64,000 bases of DNA from CAZJDM01 sp964544765 (GCA_964544765.1 CAZJDM010000002.1:1-64000), one strand, 5' to 3'. Positions 26,623 to 36,579 are shown, counted from the first letter of the stretch. Notes: generated by a model from the letters alone, not told the origin. Numbers and translations are program-made.

Positions 26623-26670
26623 GAAATTAAGAAGTTTAGAAGTTTAGAAGTTTAGAAGTTTAGAAGTTTT
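26615..26670. repeat. 8-bp tandem repeat array
   Basis: Seven octamers in a row: two GAAATTAA then five GAAGTTTA (the last ends in T). The stop codon of the preceding gene lies within the first unit. It separates two convergent genes and may vary in copy number. Confidence 0.85.
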
Positions 26671-26672
26671 AA

Positions 26673-27662
26673 TTAGAATCTAAGAATCATCCGGGTACCA
26701 AATCGAAAACTAACATTATTAGTATCAAGTAAAGAACGAAGCTCAGGTTTTTTCTCATAAAACAAAGCCAGACTAACACATTGACTAGAGTCATCCTCAT
26801 CCTGACAGATATTATCTCCCATAGGAAAAGATATTTTCAATGATAAGTCATACAACAACTTCTGAAAGCTGTCTTGCCATTTAAAGGTCGATATACCCGT
26901 ACCTAATTTAATCATACTCCGGACATCCGCATTCAGAATAGAATCATAACTCCAAAGATTATTCGACTTCCATGAAAAATAGCCAAATGTTTGTACCTGA
27001 GATAAATTATCATTTGCTCTAATAAATAAATTGAGATGAAAACCCAACTGTTGCGAGGTAAATTTTCCTATTTTTTCTGTTTTTACAATATTATTTTGAA
27101 GTAGAAAAGAATCATGGGCCATAGGTTTATCTTGATTTAACATTAAAATATTACCGTCCATATAATGATTGTTAAACCACATGATTTGATGATTAGTCTT
27201 GATTAGATCACTAGAAAATAGATTATTATGGTAAATTACCCCCATAAAAAACTGAGAATATTGCATGGGAAATTTCATTGAGCTGGAAATAAGATTAAGA
27301 TAAACTCGATGTCCCAGAATCGTTTTGAATTGTGCGTTGCCCAATTTGAAAGACAAGAACCTGGGAGGTACTGCAATTTGAGCTATTACATGATCATACA
27401 TTGCCTCCTTAATGAAGGCATCTTCTGATAGGCTATTTTTTGAATCTCGCTCTACTACCAATTGATAATTATCATAATAATCCTGATAATACTCTCTGGG
27501 AACTCGTATACGATGATCAATATTATATTGGATCATATTTTCGGTAACATTATGAATGAAATCACTATTTGCATATAACAATGCATCTACCCACGCATTA
27601 TTCAAAATAAAAGAAAATAAAATAATAAAAATACTAATAAGAAAAAATCGTTTATTGACCAT
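26673..27662 (-). CDS. Putative outer-membrane beta-barrel protein
   Basis: A 329-aa precursor with a signal peptide (KRFFLISIFIILFSFILNNAWVDA). Many alternating-hydrophobic strands follow, and the chain ends in ...RFGTRMILRF with a terminal Phe, as expected for BAM-dependent barrels. No specific porin family recognised. ATG 27662 overlaps the 3' end of the upstream PLP-enzyme gene by 11 bp; a longer in-frame start at 27692 would lack a good signal peptide. Coupled expression with that metabolic gene is odd and may be incidental. Confidence 0.6.
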   Translation of the reverse strand: MVNKRFFLISIFIILFSFILNNAWVDALLYANSDFIHNVTENMIQYNIDHRIRVPREYYQDYYDNYQLVVERDSKNSLSEDAFIKEAMYDHVIAQIAVPPRFLSFKLGNAQFKTILGHRVYLNLISSSMKFPMQYSQFFMGVIYHNNLFSSDLIKTNHQIMWFNNHYMDGNILMLNQDKPMAHDSFLLQNNIVKTEKIGKFTSQQLGFHLNLFIRANDNLSQVQTFGYFSWKSNNLWSYDSILNADVRSMIKLGTGISTFKWQDSFQKLLYDLSLKISFPMGDNICQDEDDSSQCVSLALFYEKKPELRSLLDTNNVSFRFGTRMILRF

Positions 27663-29102
27663 GCAAAAGACCGGTCCTATCATTGAATTCATTAATTAAG
27701 CGATCCCATTTTTCAACTTGCGCGTATTGAGAGTTAAAATATTCAACATCATACCAAAGCTGGTCTAACTCTTCCGCAGTTTTACCTTGTTGCTCTACCC
27801 AGGTATAATATTTTAGATTATGGATCCTTTTTTTATCTTGATAGGATAATTCTTTAATGTAATCTATAGATACTTGCTTTAACCTACTAAGAGACAAATA
27901 AGCATCTTTTTTATTATAGGCTTCCAATTTTTGCCGTTGCTGTTCAATTCGGGACCTGTATAAATCGGCTGAATCAGTTGCAACTGTGAATATAACATCA
28001 TTTTTATCCATTTCAAAATATTTGGCTGTTTTTATGGCGCTTAATAAATTACAGATACTGGAAACTCCTAACAAATCTAGCTTTTCAACAGTGTCAGAAG
28101 GAACATTGTCTTCTGTTAGGATCTTTTTTCCCATATCTTCATTAAATAATCTAAGCAGAAATAGACAGTCCTGATCATGAATAGCATTTACCATATCCGT
28201 ATTACGAACATTATGGATCCAAGGTATGTGCTTATCTCCAATGCCTTCAATCTGATGACCACCAAATCCGTTCAAGAGCAAGGTGGGACATTGAGTAGCC
28301 TCTGTTGCTACCACCTTAGTATATGGATGATACTCTTTGATTAAATCTCCGGCCGCAATGGTACCAGCAGATCCCGTGGCAGAAATAAAGGCAGTTAATC
28401 TCGATTGTGATGTTTTGATTTCATCATACGTTTCTAAAATAGCATTACCAGTTATATGATAGTGCCAACAAGCATTGCCCCATTCAGCAAACTGATTAAA
28501 AATCATACAATCGGGTCTGGTTTCTGATATTTCCTTANNNNNNNNNNGCATCCAGGAGTTGCGATAATTTCCGCTCCAATATCTTTTAACCAGTCAAATC
28601 GCTCCTGACTCATTTCTTCTGGCAAAATAGCAACTGACTCACATCCCAGTAGATTAGAATCAAAGGCCCCTCCCCGGCAATAATTACCCGTAGACGGCCA
28701 TACGGCTTTTTGATTAACCGGATCGAATTCACCATTTACTAATCTAGGTACTAAACAACCATAAGCGGCCCCTACCTTATGAGCACCAATAGGAAACCAC
28801 TTCCCTATTAACATAACAATTTTAGCCTCCACACCGCTTAAAGTAGAAGGTATCTCTATAACATTAGGAGATCCAAATCCACCTCCATGTGTAGTAGGCT
28901 CATTTTTCCAGGTGATACGAAAAAGATTATAGGGATGAAGGTCAGACAAACCTATGCTTTGTAACTGCTTTTTTATTTGATTCGGTATTAATGAAGGATC
29001 TTTTTGTTGAGCAAATGTGGGAAGTATAACTCCTCGTTCTTTAGCTCTATTAATCGCATTGTTTAGTTTTTCAGATTTTTTCAATTGAGATTTTTGGCTC
29101 AT
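27652..29102 (-). CDS. PLP-dependent cysteine-synthase-family enzyme, interrupted by assembly gap
   Basis: Fold-type II PLP enzyme related to cysteine synthase and cystathionine beta-synthase, ~480 aa in total. Part one (29102 to the gap) has the Schiff-base Lys context PIGAHKVGAAYG and the phosphate-contact STGNYCRGGAF, and ends IIATPGC. Part two (gap to 27652) starts KEISETRP, with SATGSAGTIAAGD as the Gly loop and a long helical C-terminus. The two halves are in different frames only because the gap is written as 10 N. With 11 unknown bases the frame is restored, leaving four codons between GC and KE. ATG 29102 has AGGAG upstream. The reaction is unassigned. Confidence 0.75.
28538..28547. 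other. Assembly gap (10 N)
   Basis: Ten consecutive N inside the PLP-enzyme gene. This is a scaffold join of unknown true length; frame continuity of the gene predicts a length of 3n+2, most simply 11 bases. Confidence 0.95.
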
Positions 29103-29174
29103 TTGAGTCTCCTAGTTTACTTCCATCTCTTATTTTTCTCACATCTTCTACTCATAAAAATTTTCTAGTATCAC

Positions 29175-30452
29175 TTATTGATTAAAAATTGCTGGAAGCT
29201 GTTTTTTAAAGGATGACATTTCAGGCGATACCACTGTTAGCCGTTTAATATTGGATAAACTATGTTGATAGTCTTTTAGACCATGACCGGTTATTAATAA
29301 TAAAACATGACTATCGTTCTCAATTAAGGATTCCTTACATAATTTATTTAAACCAGCTACAGTTGCAGCTGCCGATGGTTCAGCAAACACCCCAGTATTA
29401 CTGGCTAATAATTTAACTCCTTCAAATATTTCCTCATCAGTAACCGAACAAGTGAATCCTTCAGACTGTTCAATAGCTCTTAAAGCCATATCACCATCTT
29501 TGGGAAATGATACATTAATTGAATCAGCTTGGGAGCTTGCTTTTACCGCTTGAATCGGCTTTTTACTGGTAAAAGCACTATGAATAGCATCTGAACCACT
29601 AGCTTGAATCGCGACTAGTTTGGGACAATTAGATATAATTTTCAAATCATTTAGCTCTTTTATACCTTTCCAAATACCACTGATTATGTTTCCATCACCC
29701 ACCGGTACAATTAGATAATCGGGCATGCTCCATTCAAGCTGTTCAGCTATTTCAAAGGAGCACGTTTTCTTACCTTCTCTGGTAAAAGGATTAAAACCTG
29801 TATTACGATTATACCAACCAAATTCTTTGCTACAAGATACGCTTAAATCAAAAGCGTCATCATAAGTTCCTTTGACCAGCACAACTTTGGCACCATACAT
29901 TACTAATTGAGCAATTTTAGCGGAAGGAGTATTTTGAGGAATTAAAATAATCGTTTGTATCCCAGTACCAGAGGATAAACAAGCTAAAGAGGAAGCAGCA
30001 TTACCAGTGGATGCCGCAACTATCGTTTTTTCTCCTAATTGCATAGCATGAGATAACACCATAGCGCTTGCTCTATCCTTAAAGGACAAACTAGGATTCC
30101 TAGTTTCATCTTTAATACTAATTTTTTTTAATTTAAAATAATCAGCTAAGTTTTGAGTGTCAATTAAGGGTGTATTACCAATCAATAAGGGGGGGAACTT
30201 ATCGTGACGTCCGATAGGTAGAAGTGGTTCATAACGCCAAAAACCTATTTGATGCTCATTAACTATCTGTTCAGTTGTAATTTTCTTTTGAGTTGTAATT
30301 TCATCTTGAGTTACAATCTCATCTTGAAAAGAAAAGGAATTAATAATCTCTAAATTACTACCACATGAGGGACACGTGTATTCATAATCACCACTAGGAG
30401 CTTGATTCTGACAACGTAAGCAAACATAATTATACGATTTTGTACTATTCAT
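29175..30452 (-). CDS. thrC: Threonine synthase
   Basis: PLP enzyme converting O-phosphohomoserine to threonine. It has an N-terminal Zn-ribbon (CLRCQN...CPSCGS), the PLP-Lys block NPSLSFKDRASAMVLSHA, ASTGNAASSLACLSSG, KVVLVKGTYDDAFDL, RNTGFNPFTREGKK, and VPVGDGNIISGIWKG. The 425-aa length is usual for the class with a ribbon. Between the ribbon and the core lies an added Thr/Gln/Glu segment coded by three 18-bp tandem units. The gene sits 72 bp upstream of the PLP-enzyme gene on the same strand. Confidence 0.9.
   Translation of the reverse strand: MNSTKSYNYVCLRCQNQAPSGDYEYTCPSCGSNLEIINSFSFQDEIVTQDEITTQKKITTEQIVNEHQIGFWRYEPLLPIGRHDKFPPLLIGNTPLIDTQNLADYFKLKKISIKDETRNPSLSFKDRASAMVLSHAMQLGEKTIVAASTGNAASSLACLSSGTGIQTIILIPQNTPSAKIAQLVMYGAKVVLVKGTYDDAFDLSVSCSKEFGWYNRNTGFNPFTREGKKTCSFEIAEQLEWSMPDYLIVPVGDGNIISGIWKGIKELNDLKIISNCPKLVAIQASGSDAIHSAFTSKKPIQAVKASSQADSINVSFPKDGDMALRAIEQSEGFTCSVTDEEIFEGVKLLASNTGVFAEPSAAATVAGLNKLCKESLIENDSHVLLLITGHGLKDYQHSLSNIKRLTVVSPEMSSFKKQLPAIFNQ
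30273..30326. repeat. Three 18-bp tandem units inside thrC
   Basis: Units at 30273-30290, 30291-30308 and 30309-30326 (AGTTGTAATTTCATCTTG-like on the plus strand). They encode a six-residue repeat (approximately QDEITT / QKKITT) between the Zn-ribbon and the catalytic domain and keep the frame. Confidence 0.8.
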
Positions 30453-30507
30453 GGCTCATCAGCATAACCAATATTTTAAAAGTAGTCAAACACAGTAAAC
30501 AATCAGG

Positions 30508-32361
30508 TCACGGTAAGCGGTAAGCGCTTATAGGATGAAGTAATTGACTCCACCCAATACTACTTATCATATTATTAGAAATACCTACTAAAGATCCAGC
30601 AATGTCATATAATTTTAAATTGGCATTGGCCCATCTAGCAAGAACATCTTTTTCAATTTGATTACTCGGAACAGGTTTGTTTAATTTTGACAACAATACT
30701 TTAGTTGACAAATCGCGAAAACACCCCCTCCAAGTCGAACTTCTTTCGGCAACAAAAGGATCTATCTTCCAACAAAGGTCCTTATTATCTTTATGAAGAC
30801 TAAGTACTTTCATTTGCAAACTTAAATAATTTTGGTTCTTATGTGCCAGCCACTTATAGGTCCAATAATATTCGGCTTGGTTAAGTTTCCATGAAGAAGA
30901 CAGTTCCAGTTCGCTTAGTTTCAGCTCTCTTACACCCGTTTTTCTGGTAAAATCAGGACTATTATCAAGAAAAAACGATCTTAAAAGTCTACCAACAAAC
31001 ATCCAACCATACTGATTATAGGATAATGTTGGTTCACAATGCGAATTATGTTTTAAAGTCACAATTTGTAAGGAAGGATTATGACGCTCATTCATTTTCT
31101 CCATTAACAAACGACCATTATGTTTAAATGGAACAACCGTATCATCTTCAGCAGATAATATTAGGGTTTTTGACCTAGCTTCTTTATAATATCTCAGGAA
31201 ATTATTATAGGCCCAAAAATTTTTTTCATCTGCAATTTTTCCACCTACCGGAGGAGGAAATTGTCTGATCAAATTGCTATAAAGCCGATTATGATTTATT
31301 CCCATTTTAACTAAAACCGAGAGTAGCTCCAAATCACTAGGTCGATCCACTGAATCAATCAATTGCCCAAAGGCAGGTATACTTTTGGCTGATTTACTTA
31401 TTTGTTCCCATGCCGTTTGACTATAAAAACGAGTGTAAGGATCGGAGAATAAATGAGTTGCTGTTTTTTCTAGATCAATAGCTGGACATAATGCAACAAC
31501 GCTCTGAAAATATCTTTGATCCTTCGTTTTACCAATATAACCATTATAAAGAGAAGCAAACAATGCTGCATGGCCTCCCCAACTCATTCCCGCCAAATGA
31601 ATACTTGAAATCAACGGTTTCAATTTTGATTCAGATGATTTTAATAGTTGAGCAACTTTGATTAATGTTTTACCTTCATAAACTCCACCTAATGATACTT
31701 TTTTATTATCGATCATAAAGTCCGAAGTTGTAGAGCTATTAATCAATAAGACATGAAAAGGACCCTCATCATATAAATGTATAATTAAAGGAAAAATTCC
31801 CGCATGAAGTTCCTTTGTTCCACAACCAAATCCACACTGAATCACAATCAAAGGTCTTTTTGCCAAATCCGGTTTCAATGCCAAAAAACCATTTACAACA
31901 GGACCATCGTCTAATAATAAACGAACCGGCCTGACCCATGAATGATCTACTATGTCATAACTCATAGTTTTCAAAGTCTGCAAAGAACTGATTTTACTCT
32001 GGGCAAACGGCAATAAACAATGTTCTTCAAAGGACCCTACTTCGCTATCGGAACTCTTACCATTGATAATTCGATCAATTAATTGATTCATTTTGATATC
32101 TGAACATTCTAACGGAAAAGCACCGTTACGCTCTCCTAACGGGGTCCATAGAGGAAATTTGCTACGACTGAGCCGGGTCTTATCTTTATTAATTCTGATA
32201 TGCTGTGAGGATAACTTTTCTTGTAAATCTTTTTCTTGTAAGTTCTTTTCTTTATTAAGATTATTGCCCAAATTAAGGTCATTATAAAGAATTACAACAG
32301 TTTTTCGTATTGTCTGGCAACCAACTAAAATAATGAATAAAATAAAAAAGATAATTTTCAT
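30508..32361 (-). CDS. Alpha/beta-hydrolase lipoprotein (paralogue of 11189-13078)
   Basis: A 617-aa lipoprotein with a lipobox at LVGC (Cys near 15). The hydrolase core has PLIVIQCGFGCG, nucleophile elbow AGMSWGG, acid LILSAEDDTVVPF and His in LKHNSHCEP. The order and flanking blocks (HLYDEGPFHVLLI, GGVYEGKTL, WKLNQAEYYW) match the exported hydrolase at 11189-13078. Serine is preceded by Met and followed by Trp rather than Val and Leu. ATG 32361 is chosen for the lipoprotein signal; it has no Shine-Dalgarno, and a promoter -10 box ends 9 bp upstream, so the message may be leaderless. Substrate unknown. Confidence 0.75.
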   Translation of the reverse strand: MKIIFFILFIILVGCQTIRKTVVILYNDLNLGNNLNKEKNLQEKDLQEKLSSQHIRINKDKTRLSRSKFPLWTPLGERNGAFPLECSDIKMNQLIDRIINGKSSDSEVGSFEEHCLLPFAQSKISSLQTLKTMSYDIVDHSWVRPVRLLLDDGPVVNGFLALKPDLAKRPLIVIQCGFGCGTKELHAGIFPLIIHLYDEGPFHVLLINSSTTSDFMIDNKKVSLGGVYEGKTLIKVAQLLKSSESKLKPLISSIHLAGMSWGGHAALFASLYNGYIGKTKDQRYFQSVVALCPAIDLEKTATHLFSDPYTRFYSQTAWEQISKSAKSIPAFGQLIDSVDRPSDLELLSVLVKMGINHNRLYSNLIRQFPPPVGGKIADEKNFWAYNNFLRYYKEARSKTLILSAEDDTVVPFKHNGRLLMEKMNERHNPSLQIVTLKHNSHCEPTLSYNQYGWMFVGRLLRSFFLDNSPDFTRKTGVRELKLSELELSSSWKLNQAEYYWTYKWLAHKNQNYLSLQMKVLSLHKDNKDLCWKIDPFVAERSSTWRGCFRDLSTKVLLSKLNKPVPSNQIEKDVLARWANANLKLYDIAGSLVGISNNMISSIGWSQLLHPISAYRLP

Positions 32362-32370
32362 ATTAAGTAC

Positions 32371-32400
32371 ATTATATTGTATTATCGTCACAACATTCAA
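32371..32400 (-). promoter_or_regulatory. Promoter giving a near-leaderless transcript
   Basis: On the minus strand TTGAAT (32400-32395) and TATAAT (32376-32371) are 18 bp apart, and the ATG follows 9 bp after the -10 box. The expected transcription start falls at or within a few bases of the ATG. No ribosome-binding site is visible. Confidence 0.6.
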
Positions 32401-32504
32401 GTACCACTTGCTCATCTTCATCTGATTAGCTATTTATAGATTGGATTTTATAGCGCGACCATGACTGTGGAGAAAAGTAACTTGTTTATGAAAAATACGA
32501 AAAA

Positions 32505-33722
32505 ATGAGTAAGGAATTATTATTAAAGGAATTATTTTCCCGCACACGTAATGGAAAGAGAACAGATTTAAATACAATTAAACAACTATGCAGTATTTTA
32601 AATTGCTCCTTCCACATGCCTACTATCCTAGTAGGTGGTACTAACGGTAAAGGATCGGTCGCCTTCTATATCAGTACCATCCTGTCTCTTCACGGTTTAA
32701 AAGTAGGGCTTTTTACTTCCCCCCATTTAATCAAATTCAACGAACGATTTCGTATTAATGAACGAGAAATTTCTGACCATGACTTAGTTCCATTAATCAC
32801 TAAGATATTGAATATTTGTAATACCTATCAACTACCAGCAACCTTCTTTGAAATATCAACAGCCTTAGCTATCTCTTATTTTGAACAAATTCAAGTAGAT
32901 ATTGTGATATTAGAAGTAGGTGTTGGAGGCAAATTAGACGCTACCAATATCGTAAATCCGATTTGCTCAGTAATTACCTCTATTGGGTTTGACCATACTA
33001 AATCATTAGGAAACACTCTTGAAGAAATTGCACGAGCCAAAGCAGGTATTATCAAAGCTGGCACCACTGTCTTTTTAGGCAAAATCCCCCCTCATTGTAA
33101 AAGAATTTTCTTAGATAAAAGTAATAAAGTTAAAGCCGAGGTATTTTGCACTGAGCAGCAAGATTATGATATTTCTAAACCTATTTTGAGAACTCTACCT
33201 CTTTTGAGAACACTTCCTCTTTACCAATTAGATAATTTCTCTCTGGCTATTAAGGTAAGTACTTTTTTATTAAAAAGACAAACTATTCACCCAACTCTTG
33301 TACAGCAAGCAATACTTAGACAATGGCCAGGAAGATACCATCCCCTAAAGGTTCAAGGGAAAAATTGTTTATTAGATGTCGCTCATAATCCTCAAGGAAT
33401 TGAATTATTGTGCCAACATCTAAAAACTAACAACTTCAAACCTTATTTTTTAATTTCTTTCTTGTCGGATAAAGACTATCCAACTATGATTGATATTCTG
33501 GCAGCTATGAAGAGACCTCTTTATTTCTTTTCAGCACAAACAGATAGATCCTGGCAAAAAAATGATATTCCTGACAATTGTTCTCAAATACCTTTTTTTG
33601 ATAATTGGCAACAAGCTTTTGACCAGGTAAAGTCTGATTGCCACCAAAATGAAACTGTCGTTTTCACTGGCAGTTGTTATGCAATTGGAAATATATTAAA
33701 AGATATTGGTTTTGCCACATGA
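32505..33722 (+). CDS. folC: Folylpolyglutamate/dihydrofolate synthase
   Basis: Mur-ligase-fold enzyme adding glutamate to folates (and to dihydropteroate in bifunctional forms). P-loop VGGTNGKGSVAFYIS at about 44-58, then GLFTSPHLIKFNERFRIN, DIVILEVGVGGKLDATNIV, GFDHTKSLGNTLEEIARAKAG, LLDVAHNPQGIELL. The 405-aa length is normal. Residues near 226-240 show a duplicated LLRTLPL from a recent 18-bp tandem duplication. Start ATG lacks a strong Shine-Dalgarno. Divergent from the hydrolase lipoprotein; convergent with greB. Confidence 0.92.
   Translation: MSKELLLKELFSRTRNGKRTDLNTIKQLCSILNCSFHMPTILVGGTNGKGSVAFYISTILSLHGLKVGLFTSPHLIKFNERFRINEREISDHDLVPLITKILNICNTYQLPATFFEISTALAISYFEQIQVDIVILEVGVGGKLDATNIVNPICSVITSIGFDHTKSLGNTLEEIARAKAGIIKAGTTVFLGKIPPHCKRIFLDKSNKVKAEVFCTEQQDYDISKPILRTLPLLRTLPLYQLDNFSLAIKVSTFLLKRQTIHPTLVQQAILRQWPGRYHPLKVQGKNCLLDVAHNPQGIELLCQHLKTNNFKPYFLISFLSDKDYPTMIDILAAMKRPLYFFSAQTDRSWQKNDIPDNCSQIPFFDNWQQAFDQVKSDCHQNETVVFTGSCYAIGNILKDIGFAT
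33183..33218. repeat. 18-bp tandem duplication in folC
   Basis: Two 18-bp copies, TTTTGAGAAC-cored (33183-33200 and 33201-33218), differ at a few positions and add six residues (LRTLPL twice) without shifting frame. Confidence 0.75.
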
Positions 33723-33729
33723 TCACAGT

Positions 33730-33760
33730 AAAATAATGGTTGGAATCTGATGATTATTTT
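33730..33760. terminator. Weak bidirectional hairpin between folC and greB
   Basis: Perfect 8-bp arms AAAATAAT and ATTATTTT with a 15-nt loop lie between the two convergent stops. The A-run before and T-run after make it usable as an intrinsic stop in either direction, though the stem is entirely AT. Confidence 0.4.
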
Positions 33761-33777
33761 AATAAATTTCCCAAGAA

Positions 33778-34281
33778 TTAGAAAATCTCCATAATCTGAT
33801 ATTCGACCTCACCTTTGGGGGGATTAAAAAGACAAATTTCACCGACTTTCTTTTTCCATAGAGCTTTAGCCAATGGAGATTTGTAGCTTATTTTACCCTG
33901 AGCAAGATCTATTTCTTCTTCACCTACTATTTGAATGACTTTTTCATTTCCATCTTCTTCCTTCAATCTAACCTTACTACCAAATCCAACATGATCTTTA
34001 GGAAAATCTTTATCTTCAACTATAACGACTTTTTCTAGCTTCTTTTGTAACACATAGACTTCCCTATCAATTTGCCTCAATTTTCGCTTTCCATATATAT
34101 ATTCTGCATTTTCTGATCTATCTCCATGAGCTGCGGCAATACCAACTTCTTTAGTAATTACGGGTCTTTGATTATACAAAAGATCATGGTAACGACTACG
34201 CATTCGCTCATAGCCATCCCTAGTCAGATAGATTTTATCTAATTCTAAACTTTTTGGTTTGATGGTCCACTTCTTACCCAT
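33778..34281 (-). CDS. greB: Transcription elongation factor GreB-like
   Basis: Stimulates transcript cleavage by backtracked RNA polymerase. The N-terminal coiled coil has the family start LTRDGYERMRSRYHDL, the tip-acidic region GDRSENAEYIYGKRKLRQID (catalytic Asp/Glu near DRSENAE), and the C-terminal FKBP-like domain ends in KISYKSPLAKALWKKKVGE. The 20-residue N-terminal extension is unusual. Length 167 aa matches GreB better than GreA by motif. Confidence 0.9.
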   Translation of the reverse strand: MGKKWTIKPKSLELDKIYLTRDGYERMRSRYHDLLYNQRPVITKEVGIAAAHGDRSENAEYIYGKRKLRQIDREVYVLQKKLEKVVIVEDKDFPKDHVGFGSKVRLKEEDGNEKVIQIVGEEEIDLAQGKISYKSPLAKALWKKKVGEICLFNPPKGEVEYQIMEIF

Positions 34282-34353
34282 TGTAAATAGCTTACCCTAG
34301 CAGATTTATCGGCACTTATTGACAATTTAATTATAACACACATCAGTCAATCA

Positions 34354-36579
34354 TTATTCATTATCAATAATATTATTGAATGTGGGGCTTGGACGCATTG
34401 CCTGTTCAGCCTTCTTTGGGTCGGGTCGATAGTATCCACCAATTTCAACAGGTTTACCTTGAGCGGCAAGTAGTTCTTGGTCAATTTTATCTTCATCTTT
34501 CAGTAAGAGCTTAGCGATCTTTTCAAATCGTTCCTGCATTCTCGGATCTTTATTTTGATCTGCTAAGGCTTGAGCCCAAAATAAGGCCAGATAAAAATGA
34601 CTTCCTCTGTTATCAATTTCATTAACTTTCCGTGATGGAGACTTGTATTCTTCCAAAAATTTACCGATAGCTTGATCTAGAGTTTTAGCTAATATCGCAG
34701 CTTTAGCATTATCTGTTTTACTGGCGATTAGTTCTAAAGAAGGAACAAGCGCGCAAAACTCACCCAGAGAATCCCATCTTAAATGACCCTCTTCTAAAAA
34801 TTGCTGGACATGCTTTGGAGCCGAACCACCCGCACCAGTTTCAAATAATCCACCACCATTCAATAAAGGAACAATGGAAAGCATTTTAGCGCTAGTTCCT
34901 AATTCCAAAATAGGAAATAGGTCAGTTAAATAATCACGAAGAACATTACCGGTAACAGATATGGTGTCTTCTCCTTTGCGAATTCTTTGTAAGGAAAATT
35001 TCATGGCTTCAACCGGAGGTAATATTCGTATATCAATCGTAGAAGTGTCATGATCAGGTAAGTATTTTTTTACCTTTTTAATTATTTGAGCGTCATGACC
35101 TCTTTCTTCATTCAACCAAAAAACGGCTGGAGAACCACTTACTTTAGCTCGATTAACCGCAAGTTTAACCCAATCTTGAATTGCCACATCTTTGGTCTGG
35201 CACATTCTAAAAATATCGTCTTTTTCAACTTTCTGTTCTATGACACTAGATCCAGATTGATCAACTACCTTAATTATTCCTACTGCAGGAGCTTCAAAAG
35301 TTTTATCGTGAGAACCATACTCTTCAGCCTTTTTAGCCATCAATCCCACATTTGAAACACTTCCCATGGTGGCTGGATTAAATTGCCCATTTCGTTTACA
35401 ATCTTCAATTATTTCCTGATATATAGAGGCATAACTCCTGTCTGGAATCAGAGCGATAGTCTCTTGTAGTTTACCTTCAGGGTTCCACATACATCCACCA
35501 TCTCTAACGACATTGGGCATAGAAGCATCAATAATTATGTTATTTGGTAAATGTAGATTGGTTATCCCTTTACTTGAGTCAACCATGGCTAAAGCTGGAC
35601 GATTCTGATAAACAGCATTTATATCCTCTTCAATTTCAGATTTTTTATCTGCGGGTAACTTTTCAATTTTAGCCAGAACATCAGCAATTCCGTTATTAAC
35701 ATTGGCCCCTACTTCTTTAAGTAGGCCGGCATGCTTTGAAAGGGCCGCTTCATAAAATACCGAAACACAATGACCAAAAATTATAGGATCAGAGATTTTC
35801 ATCATAGTGGCTTTCATGTGCAAAGATAAAAGCACATTATCTTTTTTAGCTTCTTCTATCTGGTCAGCAAAGAATTTACGTAGAGCGGTTACATTCATAA
35901 CGGAAGCATCTACAACTTCTCCTTCTAGCACTGGAACGCTCTCTTTTAGTATTTTTTCACTGTTATCATTACTAACAAAAACAATCTTCAAATCATCTGC
36001 TTTTTCCATTACGATCGATTTTTCACTACCAAAAAAATCACCATCACTCATATGAGCCACTCGAGATTTTGAGCCTGGCTTCCAGTCTTTCATCATCTTA
36101 TGAGGATTTTTTTGACCAAATGATTTAACCGAAGTAGCCGCTCTACGATCAGAATTACCTTCCCTTAAAACAGGATTAACAGCAGATCCCAGAACTTTGG
36201 CATATTTTTTCTGTAAAGTTTTTTGCGCATCACTATTTAACTCTTCAGGATAATTAGGAACATCATACCCGTTGTCTTGTAGTTCTTTGATGGCAGCTTG
36301 CAACTGAGGTATTGAGGCGCTAATATTGGGTAGTTTTAGTATATTAGTGTCTGATTTCTTGGCCAAATCACCTAATATGGATAAAAAGTCAGGAATTTTT
36401 TGATCTTCTCTAAGATAATCATTTAAATTAGCTATAATTCTACCGGATAAAGATATATCACTTTTTTCAATTTCAATTCCAGATCCTTTAGTGAAGGACC
36501 TCACAATGGGTAGTAAAGAGTAAGTCGCTAATGCTGGCGCTTCATCGGTAACTGTCCAGGTAATTTTTGATGTGGTCAT
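34354..36579 (-). CDS. icd: Isocitrate dehydrogenase, NADP-dependent, monomeric type
   Basis: TCA-cycle oxidative decarboxylation of isocitrate to 2-oxoglutarate. The 741-aa size and sequence are those of the monomeric IDH class: SKITWTVTDEAPALATYSLLPI at the start, NPVLREGNSDRRAA, HMKATMMKISDPIIFGH, VDSSKGITNLHLPNNIIIDAS, MGSVSNVGLMAKKAEEYGSHD, and GGLFETGAGGSAPKHVQQF. ATG is preceded by AGGAGGG. It stands alone as a single-gene unit. Confidence 0.96.
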   Translation of the reverse strand: MTTSKITWTVTDEAPALATYSLLPIVRSFTKGSGIEIEKSDISLSGRIIANLNDYLREDQKIPDFLSILGDLAKKSDTNILKLPNISASIPQLQAAIKELQDNGYDVPNYPEELNSDAQKTLQKKYAKVLGSAVNPVLREGNSDRRAATSVKSFGQKNPHKMMKDWKPGSKSRVAHMSDGDFFGSEKSIVMEKADDLKIVFVSNDNSEKILKESVPVLEGEVVDASVMNVTALRKFFADQIEEAKKDNVLLSLHMKATMMKISDPIIFGHCVSVFYEAALSKHAGLLKEVGANVNNGIADVLAKIEKLPADKKSEIEEDINAVYQNRPALAMVDSSKGITNLHLPNNIIIDASMPNVVRDGGCMWNPEGKLQETIALIPDRSYASIYQEIIEDCKRNGQFNPATMGSVSNVGLMAKKAEEYGSHDKTFEAPAVGIIKVVDQSGSSVIEQKVEKDDIFRMCQTKDVAIQDWVKLAVNRAKVSGSPAVFWLNEERGHDAQIIKKVKKYLPDHDTSTIDIRILPPVEAMKFSLQRIRKGEDTISVTGNVLRDYLTDLFPILELGTSAKMLSIVPLLNGGGLFETGAGGSAPKHVQQFLEEGHLRWDSLGEFCALVPSLELIASKTDNAKAAILAKTLDQAIGKFLEEYKSPSRKVNEIDNRGSHFYLALFWAQALADQNKDPRMQERFEKIAKLLLKDEDKIDQELLAAQGKPVEIGGYYRPDPKKAEQAMRPSPTFNNIIDNE

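Noticed and set aside
28503..29102. Two separate genes in the PLP-enzyme region
   Set aside because: The break coincides with the 10-N gap; motifs are complementary halves of one fold-type II enzyme.
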